64,000 bases of DNA from Lethocerus indicus (lineage: Eukaryota > Arthropoda > Insecta > Hemiptera > Belostomatidae), in assembly GCA_019843655.1 (NCBI GenBank), contig JACDQD010000003.1, positions 6,574,925 to 6,638,924 on the forward strand. The letters are read 5' to 3'. The first letter of the stretch is position 1; each line of letters starts with the position of its first letter. A program made the position numbers and the translations under genes. Positions 1-12,300 of the stretch are shown piece after piece. The notes beneath the pieces are model-generated. The model did not search any database. It was not told where the DNA came from and saw only the letters and a list, made by a program, of their open reading frames with translations.

Positions 1-3000
1 ACCACCGACTGAATCTGGAAACACAGAAGGCAGTTCAGCAGGATAATCAACAATCCGGATGATACTCAACAGATTAATCGAACAGCAGATCATTCTTTTA
101 CCGCTTCAAGTTAAGCCCAAAGGACAAGAAGAGAGGATGACTTTTTGTCATCTCTTGAGAAGGCGGCTCTATTTTAGTACAAGGTTTCAAAAAGCAGGAA
201 TCTTGCTATAAGTATAAAATATATTCAGTTCCCCATTAAGTAGTTTATTAACTCTTGTAATATATAAAGAATAAAAGCTAGTTCAAAGTATTCGAACACA
301 TAATCACTAACCTATTCGGTTTTATAGAGCCATATCAAGGAGATTTCGTAGTACAGTTACTCACGCATCATTTCAGGTAAAACCGTCCCGCGCGTTTAGT
401 ATTTTAAAAGACCTAATTTACGCCGACAACCAAAGCACAATATCAAAGCAGTATGGTTCAGTGAGATGTAAAATAACATCTCTTGTCGGCCAACAATACA
501 GTGGAGAATTACCAATTCTGACTCATTGAACCTTCGCGTTTACAAGCCCCTTTAGTCCGTTCATCCGTAACTCGATATCCGTGCAGTAAAAAAACTTACG
601 TTTATAATCACCTTGAAATATAACGGGCTTTGAAAAAGCTTAAATTAAATCAAAACATATTAATAAAGCGGGCAATTTAAATTAAATATTAATACAATCA
701 ATACTGATATTGTGAGCCCGTTTGTTGAGAACGGGTCATAATTTTAGTGAAATACACTTTTTAATCTTTTCACGACGAGCATTAGATATTTAAACAATTT
801 TGATCGTAATTATAAATCGGATTTTGTATATTTAACTTAACAAATCGATAATTTAAACAAAGCATTAACGCTAATTGACGTTGTTTAGAGGGATTTGTCG
901 CTAACAACATCACACAACACCGCGTTATTATAAGAGATTGTAGTTGATTCGACTATCAGGTGTGTAAATTTTAAATAAATATTTCCACCGAACAAATTCT
1001 GTACCTTTCGTCTAAACATCAATCTTTATTGCTACGGTTGTTGTCTGTTTCCGACGTTTCGGAACTCGTCCCGGTTCCAAAATATGCATATTTACTGTCA
1101 CTTATATACAAGGCTTGCCTCAAGAGCAACGATCGACGGTTTGGTTTAAGCTAATTCTCTTTGTTCCGAAGCGAACGTCTGAGGAGTGAACAGAACGGTG
1201 GTAGGAACAAAAAGTGACATACACGTGACTCGTTCCATATACATATATATTTATATCTACGGGGTATACGCTAACACGATACAGAGAGAGAGAGGGGGTG
1301 AGTGTGTGTGTGAGAGAGAAGCTCCCCGCGTGGTTACATAACTAAGGCGTAACCGGTTTATGCGGAATTAAACAAAATTAACCGGAACCTTCCTCCTAAT
1401 TACAGCGCGGAGCCGTAGGCGAGCATTACCGCAGCTCATCAAAGAGACAATCGGCTAATTCCATTTCGGCACACAGTGCCCACCCTAATGAACGCGTACG
1501 TCTCACCAGCCCCTCCCCACGACCCTCACTGCGCCCCTAATAAACCTTCCTCTCAAAGCCCTCCTGTTATTTTAAGCTTGATTACTTCACTGTGAAGTAG
1601 AGGCATCAGTTATCGTTTTTTTCGTCTAAGGGCCCGCTCCCTTCGCGGCGACTACTTCCTGAGTTGACGTCTTAAGCAACAACCTCTCGACTTATTGAAG
1701 ATGTTACATTTTATATTTCATGTTGTTCTTCGGTTCCAATTAGTCCAACCGAGTACGAGAAAATATGTCACTAATTTACTGTCGGAATGATACTGAAGGT
1801 GGCGAAAACACAAAACGGGGTATAGCATCAGCAGAGAGATTGTTGAGAAGGTTGTTGAAGATTTCCAACCCTCGTCGTCCACTCAACATATATTTCGAAT
1901 TAAACACGCGATTTTAAAAACTTTTAAATGCCGTCCTTCCATTGGAAAAGAGGCCAAGGCTATTTCGGTTTAACGTAGGCAATTTGCCTTTGAAACACTG
2001 ACTCCATCATTTTCTTTTCGAAATAATCGCACGAATAGTAATTCTTCTGAACGTTATTTTTTCTAAAAGATAATACGGAAATTCGCGGGAGGGGAAAAAG
2101 TTGCTGAATGAAGAAAAAATGTTCCCGATGTCCATTTCCGGTATCGAGTCAGAAACAAAGCTATTGATACCGCTGAACCGATACAGACGAACGACTGTTC
2201 AACGAAGGTTGGCCACGCGAGGCTACATCAAGGTCAAAGTACAATGCTACCCAATCGAACCCAACGATATAACGCCCGTGTTCATTTTTTCCCGTTTCTA
2301 AAACCTGCATCAAAATACAACAACATTTCGCATATACGCATAAAGTATATAGGAAATATATCCCCAGTTTAATACGCAGTTGTTTCGAAATAAATTGGAA
2401 AATTGGAAATATATAAACATCTCTAATAAAGCTGGTATTGAAGGCGCCATCTTGTGTAGAATACATTCTTATTCCTATGAAAGATACATAATATTATGCC
2501 GCGTTTTCGTTATTAATATTGCGATCATAAATATGGCAAGAAATAAATAACTGAAGAAACCGTAATTGGGATTAACCCCAATATCGTGAAGTAGGAAATA
2601 TAGGAGGAAGCAGGAATGAGCTACTTAACGTAAAACTTAGACTGGCTTTACATCGGTAGGTAGCACCGAAATTAGATTCAAAATGATACCTTCTAAAAAC
2701 AAATCGGTTTCACACATTAGATCACTTACCAAAGAAAATAGGCCGACGAGTATGGATCCGAGTCTGACCGAGAAGTAGAAACAGAAACTGTACATGGCGA
2801 CCATGTTGGCGGGGGCGGTAATCGGGGCAGATTATCTCCTTCAATAATCGGACGAGGGATTTATTCTGCGGGAGCGGCTAGGCGACATCTGTCATTGTTT
2901 GGACCTCGAGCGTTTGTATACCCGGCGTCGGCTACCAGGCAACCGACCCCCTCACCACCAAACCCCGGCGGTCCGCCATCACATTCTTTCCACAGTTAAA

Positions 3001-5699
3001 ATCGGTATTGATATCGAATTTATTTACTTATATATTTTGTATTGATTAAAACGAACTTCCACTGAAAACGGCGCGATCCCAAAATCCCGTAATTCGAATG
3101 AAATAACAATCGGAATCATTGTTTTCCTCGAGCTACAACCAGTTGGGATTTGATGGCACAGAAGCGTCAAACTTGTGGCCGAAGTAAGGCATCGTTCTGT
3201 CCGAGAGAAGCGCAATGTATTCATCTCTAAAAACAACTCCAAAGGTAGTATATATCAGTGTTACCATCATCGAGAAATGAGGTAACTAGGTTCATCATCG
3301 CTGGTTTCTACCGCCGGTGTTCGGCAAGAGCCATTTCGACGTTCCAGCACGAAGAGCCTCAAGAAATGCATTTTTAAAAAATGACAGCCCTGTGTTATCA
3401 CAAATGAAAGAAAAAAGTAAAAAAGAAAACATTCTTCTAAAACAGGTTATGGACGGGCTGAGGATATCTTATTATGAAGACGTTTACGTAATAATAGAGA
3501 TGAGTGCGGAGAAGAAAGAGAAGAATAGCGGGACTGTAATTTTCACCCGAGGTCGTGCATTATTCCGAACATTATTCTTTACCCAGTTAAGTTGGATCAG
3601 GCGATTAAAAAGTGTCCTAATTAAATGAAATAAAATTTAATGTAAGCCGTCGAATACTAGGCGAAATATGAACAAAGAAAAGGTGCCTTCTTTTCAAGCG
3701 AAATATCAATCGGGGAAAGGGGGGGGGAGTTGATTGATGGGAACAGCGAACAGAACTAGGTCCAAGCTAATCGCAATCATTAATAGCGAATTGGCGCGAA
3801 AAAAAGGAATTATACCCTGAAAAATTGGCAAAGAACATGGGAAGGAGGAAATTGGTTATTTCTAACAGGTAGCTGGTAAGTCCTTGTCCCCTAGTTTAGG
3901 TGGACTCATTCCAAGCTGTTGATTAAGGGTCCTTATTCATCCAATTTAAGTTACTAAATGTTTAGATTTAACTAATAAAAAACTTTGAGCTCGTTGTGAG
4001 AAATTTTACCTTAAGGTATTTTTATTGTTTTTCAAGGCAATGCCACAATTTCTTCTGTCATTTCTCAGCAAAGAGATATTACATCTGGGAATGGGAAAAA
4101 AACAATGAAGAATGGAGAAATGGTACAACTCGAGAAGATAAATAAACCTAGGAAATAAATCTCACAGAAGGGGCCACGGAGGAATTGAAAAAATGAAGTC
4201 AGCCTTGAATGATTAAGGTCATTGCAATAACATATCAATACAAATCAAACCTAGTATAATATTGTGGCATTGCATTGCGAAAGAATTAGAACTCCATCTC
4301 CTGACTGTGTATACTACTAAAGAGACAAGTATTTCCTGTCTGAAAGTGCAATTTTTATGCCATCATGTATCTAAATAATGTATAAAGATCAGGAAAATTT
4401 CTATCTGTTCTTTTGCTGTACCAATGTGCCATTACAATTTTTATTCACCGACATATTTATTAAAAATATCTAGCGTAGTTAAATAATAAATAGATATGCT
4501 AATGTGTCAGAGAAAGTGAAAAACAAATTTACACACCAAAATGTAGCTCTAGGCTTATTAAATTTTTATGATATGAGGCTGACCCAACAATTATACATTG
4601 TCACTTAAGAAGAGCCTAAGATTAAAGTTATAATCACACGTTATTGTTATATTGTTTTTCCTGTACAGTTCATAAGGTAAACCAGCTATTGTGGTGAGTA
4701 TTCAATCACTAATAAAAAAATGCTTGTGGCACCTATTTTTTAGGTACGCATCTGTGTAGAAAGTTTTGAATTTAAATTCAACTCCATGAGGGTTTTGTGT
4801 GATGTGTTAAATGTATCGTTATCTTGAATATGATTACTTTTACCTGTAAATTTATTTTGAATGATATAATTTTTTTTTAGTTTTTAAGGTAAGAACCTTA
4901 TAGTTGTCAATTGTATTATTTTTTAACTGCAATTTTATAGCCCAATTAGCTGTTTTGGATTGTATCATATACATAGAGCTAACACTTATTTTTGTTTATT
5001 AAGTAGAACATCCAATACTGTGTCCTTGTTTTCATAAGGAGTCTAATGAAGGAAGCACCATGGGGCATAAATTCAACGCTTGTCCTCGGCAATAATAACA
5101 ATAAATAAAGATGACAAATAAAAGAATATATTTCAATGATATAAGAATATACATGTTAAGCATACACACAATAAGAAGATCTAGATTCCTTATGAATCAT
5201 ATAAACATTACTTCCACCAATACAAATATTCGAATTGTAATAATGATAAAATAGTCCTTGTATATCTGGAAGCATAACTTCATAAACATTTAATTTCTTG
5301 CATTGGCACAAATTCAATCTTTCGCAGACAGCGTATTATTTAAGGCCACTTTAATGTAATTAAACTTTATAATATTTAACAAACACTTTGTTTTTACAAT
5401 AGTGATGTATTTCACATTCACAAGCAAATTATTTAAAATGAAATTGTCTAACCTATGACAACCCTGAGTTGGAAGGAATAACAAGACTACAGTTAGAGAA
5501 TAATCATACAGTTGAATGAGAGTGATATATATTATGAATAGCCAAAAGAAATCCAAACTGATATTCATGTTACCTTATGGCTGTATAAATTGTGAAATGT
5601 TTATAATGCATGTTAGTAAGAAACATCCTCAAACCAAAAGAAAGTTAAAACATGCCTAATTTCAAATAATTGTGAACAGATAAAAATAAAATTTGGTTA
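1..5699. other. No confident gene; AT-rich flank
   Basis: Open frames here are short and have no recognisable motif. The first 60 bases are open in more than one frame on both strands and could be an exon edge, but I cannot choose. A GC-richer patch at about 5030-5100, ending in tandem stops and an AATAAATAAA tract, could be a tiny terminal exon. Short GA/GT-rich low complexity lies at 1281-1318. From about 3.7 kb the sequence becomes markedly AT-rich. Confidence 0.5.
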
Positions 5700-6252
5700 A
5701 CAACAAATTTATTAGCCTAAAAACTAATCAACAAATACTTTAACTGTTGAGCCAACAGTAATTAAGTAAAATTTAGGTTCTTTTAGAAAAATCACAATTT
5801 TTAAGAATCACATTACAAAATCAATATTTAAGACTATTTAATGTTTGATTGAGTGCAAAACTACATTAAGGAATAAATGTTAAAATATCAAGACCTCCAA
5901 GAATAACAAACATAAAAGCATATATATAATTTTGCCTATGTTCCAATTTAAGCTGAAATTATTTCAAGGGACACGTTTGAAACATTAAGTACACCTACAT
6001 TGTTACTTGGCATTCAACATCTGAATATAAAGCAAAAAACTACATTACGAAATAAATGTTAAAATATAAAGAAGATCTCAAAGAATAACAAACATAAAAA
6101 TATGTATATATAATTTTTGCAATGTTCCAATTTAAGCTGAAATTATTTCAAGGGGCACATTTGAAACATTAAGTACACCTACATTGATACTAGGCATTCA
6201 ACATCTGAATATAAAGCAAACAAAGATTAATAAAAAATGCATGGTTCACTGA
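5700..6252 (-). other. Probable annexin 3' UTR
   Basis: AT-rich sequence downstream of the annexin stop containing a tandem duplication (5854-6217). The nearest AATAAA hexamer on the minus strand is at about 5712-5707. The true poly(A) site cannot be decided from sequence alone. Confidence 0.4.
5854..6217. repeat. Tandem duplication of about 180 bp (two copies)
   Basis: Copy 1 is about 5854-6031 and copy 2 about 6032-6217. Both open with a CAAAA-ACTACATTA-AATAAATGTT core and share AATTTAAGCTGAAATTATTT, AAACATTAAGTACACCTACA and CATTCAACATCTGAATATAA. They differ by scattered substitutions and small indels. It lies in the presumed 3' UTR of the annexin. Confidence 0.9.
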
Positions 6253-6303
6253 CTAACAAATCAGAGAAAGCAAGGCTTTTTTGTAGTCACCAGAGGCATC
6301 ACC
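6253..6303 (-). CDS. AnxB11: Annexin exon 9 (C-terminus and stop)
   Basis: 51 nt: acceptor TTTTCAG, then [16 protein letters not shown] and a TAG stop. D479 completes the fourth calcium site. The short exon ending soon after GDxSGDYKKxLL is the normal annexin C-terminus. Confidence 0.9.
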   Translation of the reverse strand, partial: GDASGDYKKALLSLIC

Positions 6304-9300
6304 CTGAAAAAAAAAATCAAGTTAGCATAAATGAATATTTATAACAGATCAAAAAATGTTATTTTAATAAATTATTATTAATAACTTGAAAAAGAAATAA
6401 TTTATGCCTACAGAAATAAATGATTCAAGAGTTTTTCCATATATGGCCTGGAAAGCACGTTTAATATCGACCATGTCTATTTCACAGCGAGTGGAAATAA
6501 CTCTAATCAGAGCTCTGTCCTTAGTACCCATTCCAGCCATACTGGAGTGAAGCTGATGGGCATAAAATGCGCTCTTATCCCGAACAGATCGTACTGAAAT
6601 CAAATTTACAATACAATCAAAATGCAAATATTAATAATTTAATTAAAATTTAAAAATTCTGAGTTGCAGAAGGCTTACCAATTGAAAGGAGGCCGCTCTC
6701 TATGTCCCCAGAAAATTCACTTTTAATTGTCCTCTCAAAATCGTGTCCAGAAATTTTTTGATACTCAATAAATACCTGAGCCAACTGTGGATAACTACGA
6801 GAGCACAGTATAGCATTAAATGTGGATTCATCAGTGCCCAACTTCAGTTCACCTAAAAAACATTCAAAACTTATTTATAAACCAGGTGGGATTAATGAAT
6901 TTAAATACAAAATTTAAATGTTTATACATTTTATACTTCTGGAATATAAACTTATTTTGATATATCAAGATATATTTATATTTTTAAATTATTAGTTAAT
7001 ACAATTTATATAATTAATATAACCCACCAGCATTTAGTAATGCTTGCGCATCTTGCATTGCTGCAGAATAGTCAACTGTGTAATCCTCACTTCGCCTTCC
7101 CTAATAATATTTAAAATTCCCAATTATACAAATTGATTAAATTAAGCATAAAAGAATGTACAATTATAAAACTATATATCCATACATAACACTTACAAAA
7201 TAAAATATAACAACACTCAAATAACTGAATGCATAAAGCAAATTAAAAGAATGATCATTAACTTAAAAAGTAACATTTACTTCTCAAAAACATACCTGGC
7301 AAAGGGAAACTAAGAGACGCCTGAAATTTCCAGAAGTTTCACTAACAAGATCTTTTTCCAATGAAGTTCCATATACTATAAAAAAATTAGAAAAAGGTAT
7401 TTATGAATCAAAGCATTTGTTGCTTTTAACATTACCTTATTTGGTAATGTGTTGTTTTACATTTAATAATCTCTTATACATTTTACTTTTGCCTAACTGC
7501 TCTCATTAAATGCCTCTCTCTTAAATGTTCATTTTACTATTCAATTAATAACTACAATATACCTAATACACTTAAATTAATCCGCCTATAATAAACAATA
7601 AAGGCAAAAATAGTAACATATGGATCACGGAATTTCAAGTGATATGTCTAAAGTCGGTCACTTTTATTTTCATAAATAAAATGATTTATGCAATGGTGAT
7701 GCATTTAATGTACATAGAAGACAAGGTTCCATACTAAAGAGTTTGTTATTGTGTACAAAATCCTGTACAAAATAATTGGAAAATGTTATCATACCAACAT
7801 TACCTTAAAAGAATTTAAGAATACACAGCTTTTAAGTAGCTCAATGAAATATACACATGATGTTAGAGATATTATTTATTTTTATTTTTTTCTATAGTGC
7901 AAAAAAATAACGTATATAGGCACTATCATTTTAGACTAAAACAACAAAATGGAGCTTACATTATTGTTCCTATATTTATAACATGCAAAAGATGGAATTG
8001 AAATTGTTTTGATTTATAATAAAAAAAATTATCAAACCTTGAAAAATTACTATAGCTTGTTAATAAATGTACTTAACCAAACAACAGTTACTTTTTCATA
8101 AAACAAATACTAATTAATATAGGTAGGCATAATTACTTACACTTCTGATAAGCCATGTTTATACATCTGATGTCATGATTAGTTGCTGTACACAAAATTT
8201 CAATCAATGTATCTTCATTGGTTCCTAAACCACTCATGGCATGGTGCAATTCTTTAGCTAAGAACTCAGGAATTGGAGTCATAAGTGCTACTACCAAATC
8301 CTCAAATTTACCACTCAATTCACTCTTCAAATCAGATATCAAATCCTAAAATGGAATGATCAAAATGTTACATAAAAATAAATTTCTATATGAAAATTTC
8401 TATTTATTAAAAATTAATGTTAATACTGAATAAAAAGATAGTTATGCATACATAAATGAAAAATATGTACCTTGGTGCTACCCACAATAATGCTATTCAA
8501 GATTCAATTATCCACTTAATGTTTGTTATTTGTAATATTTTATTTGATGTTTTTTTTATTTTAATTATTTTTTTATGCCCTGCTTTTTTCCTGAATTTAA
8601 TACCACTCAATTAATATTGTTACTTCTAACTTTATTCAATGTTCTTTAGAAATCATTCTAACATGTTCTGCAATATATTAAAATCTCAAGAAATGGGGAG
8701 GTAACATGTTATTTAAATCTAAGAATTGAATTAATCTAATGTCATTATGATGATAATAAAGTGGCCTTAACAGACTTGATTAATAGTTACCCATTCATTT
8801 TTGGAAGGATGTTAAAATTAAATTTAATTCCTACAGGAATAATTTGATTTATTTATTGATTGTTTTGTGGGGGTTTTCATTTCCACTCCAAATACAAAAA
8901 ACTTATTTCTTTAGTCACTTCAGAATATTGCATCACAATAAATAAATATTAAGATGTGTTTCAGTCCTCACATGTGGTTTACACTCTTAATATTTGTTGT
9001 TTCAGTATTTGCTCTTGTGCCCCTTATTGATACATGCTGAAGTGTTTACTTATTCTACTGAATGGTTTCATAATGTCTTTATACTAATATTTAGTCTACA
9101 AATATCCCAATTCTAATCTCATAATTCAGTAATAGCTTTATCTCAGAAAGAAAATGATATATGTTGCAATGATGCATAATGCACTTTATTATAATGTCAA
9201 TCTGGTTAAGGTTAATTTTAATTAACGTAAATTTAATCTGAAATGATCATTAATACCTTCCCATAAAGTGTCTTGAATTGATGAGCAATTTCTTGCCGCT

Positions 9301-12300
9301 GAGTGTTACTCCTTTTAGTCAATACCTGAATTATGGCCTTTTCATCTGTGCCAAAGCCTTTCATTGCTTTACGAAGCACCTCTGCATCAGAACGCGGATC
9401 AAATGGTTGGGCAGGAACAAGAGTTGGCTGGCCCTAGGTATAATAATACCTTATCATAACAAATGTGCAAAACTTGTACAATAAAAATATAAATATGTTC
9501 GGTGATTTATTTCAAATTATATAGAGGCGAAAGTGTAAACAGATTGTAATAGAAAATCAAGAACTTTTTCCACTCATTGTATTAATACTTTTTGAAATAA
9601 ATTAAAATTAACCAATGTATAAATGACCACCATTTGTAATTTAAATTAGTAAGTCCCACAAAAAGAAATATGAGAACCAAATAAAAATGACAGCCAAATT
9701 AAATGAAAATGTAGGGTAATGAACAAAGAAACTCAAAAGTATTTTTCCTAAAAATGATGTGTAATTATATAATTCTCATAAAAATGTTACAATAAAGATT
9801 ATAAATTAGCTTACATAGTGTATTTAACTAATGTTTCGAAACACAATTCGAAATAGTCAGCAGGTTATAGTTTGGTCCATTTTAGTGTACCATTCTATAA
9901 ACACAAATTTAATTTATAAATTATATTGTTAGAAAGAAAATTATTTACCAGTTACTTTTATTTTTAAGAGCATCATTACCAGTAACAATTCAGCTAAAAT
10001 AACTATTACCAACAAATTATACAAATATTTTCACAACTATTACAGAAACAGTAACAGTATATGTTTTAAAAGAAATAGGAACATATATTCTTTTTCACTT
10101 AATTTGTCGAACAACCCATTTTAAATTTTACAAGGAAATGTTGAAGGGTGTGGTTAAGATTGTTACATTGGTACTGAGCTCCTCAGAGAATAACAAAAAA
10201 ATTAAGGAAATACCAAAAAATAGTACACCAAAAGGAATCCTACTTATATTTCCAAAGAATATTCTATCAATATTCCAAAGAAAAAAATTAGAAATAAAAA
10301 AGTATAATGATAAGATGAAACTATTAACACAAACAAAAATATTTGTATAAAAATATTTTAATTCTAAACATTATTTATAGTTGCCACTTCTGGAGGTGAT
10401 GATATTTAACTCTACTGCTTTCACAGTAGATGAAAACTTTTGCCAACGTAGGTTCTATCCTTGCAACTGGGAGAGCCAAGGCTCTCATCTGAAGGACCAA
10501 TTAGGCCTTACTTCTGGAACATGTATTTTCACATAGATAATGACTCCGAAAAACAAAACAATCAATTACAATTGACAAATTAAACACCTTTTCTCCACTA
10601 AAATACTGCCTAATAGCCAAATATGAAATTCATAATCTAAGGTTATAATGCTACTAAAAAATAATTTGAAAAAATGTGTACAGAATCACACACATTCAAA
10701 ATCAAACTTTTTGGCTGAATGTTCTGTACACCAAATTTTATTCAAATCATACTACACAAATGACAAAAACAAACTGCATCAGAAAAGATCTTCTTCATCA
10801 GAACCTTCATTGGGAGAACTACATGCAATCAAAAGAAGTACAAGCATTTAAGAGCATGGGCAGAAAATATGACATTACACGATATTGCACATCTCAATAG
10901 AGTGAAGAAATATAAAAGATAAACTTGTTCACAGCAAAACCTAATTAACTATATCCCTGACTTTACAAAGAGTTAATATATCTTAATATTTGTCCGTATA
11001 AACACTTCACTTTAACAATAATAAAATAAAACCAGTAGTCAATACCAACCCAGTAAGACAGAATAGAACCTGATATGGTAATCGAATTATAAACAATTTA
11101 GCAATTATAAAAAAAGTAGAAAATGAAACGAATACAATCCAGAAGTGAGTTATATATAGGTAGAGATAACATTGTCCCAATATAAATAAATGTGGCAGAA
11201 ACTACTACACATGCAATCCTATCCAATTCTAATAAATAAGACAAAAAGCCAACATTTACAAAGATTTAATACGTTTTTAATAATAATTGTATGTAATATG
11301 GATACATTACTTATTGATTCAGCTTGATAGGTATTGGATTTTGAAATTTAAATTGACAATAAATTCCCTACAAGTAGAAAACAACAACAAAAGTTTAGGT
11401 ATAAATTTCCTGCAAATGTGGCAGTTTTCAATAAATTTTATTTAAATAATTTATATTACATAGAACTTTCAGGTCTATTTATTTCAAACTAGAAAACCTC
11501 ATCTGTAAACTTTGCTAATTCGCAGAGTTTCATAATGTGGATTAGACCTAAAAATACTGCATAACAAAGGTTATTTAAATAGTATTTATTTAAAACCGAA
11601 GTACCTAGCAAATGCCTACAAAATGCCTAAAAATCCACAAAATAATAAATAAAAAAGTACAATTACAAGGAAAAAACAAAGATAAATTAAGGGAAAAATA
11701 TTTATACCGCGGGTAATGAAATATCACCATTCAATAAATTACTATACAATAGTTTAAAATAAATTAAGTACTAGATAAACAAACTACCACTAAAATTAAA
11801 TTTCATGCAATATAATTAAAGAAAAGTAGAAGAAATAAAACATTCATTCATGCTTTGATTATATTAATGATAGGACGTTAAATTAATTATTTAAATAAAA
11901 GAAATTAAGGAAGAAAAGAAATAAACTAAAATAAATGACTACCGATTAATAAAACAAAAAAAATTAATACAAAGATGAAGGAAGTGTTAGAAAGTAATAT
12001 TAAAATAAAGAAGAACCTAAACCGAAAAAAATATACTATAGCCAGGACCTCACCTTGTTACTATATGGGTGTGAACTTTGTACAGTGTGAGCAGAATTAG
12101 CTCCAGTTGCAGATGAAGATTGGAAAACGGGCACTGCTCCCGGGTAGGGGGCATGCGAACCCTGCGCACTAGGATATGCAACGTGCGGATAAGCGGCCTG
12201 GCCGGTGGGGTGGGACGGCTCTGACGAGGCGGACGGGTAGCTCGGGAAGAATAGTTGGGCGGTGGGGATACGGACTGGGTTTCTGCTGCTGGCTACCGCC

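Noticed and set aside
1..60. Coding edge at the window start
   Set aside because: Open in several frames on both strands; no way to choose without flanking sequence.
3317..3628. 103-codon plus-strand open frame
   Set aside because: Lys/Arg/Ser-rich without recognisable family; no supporting exon neighbours.
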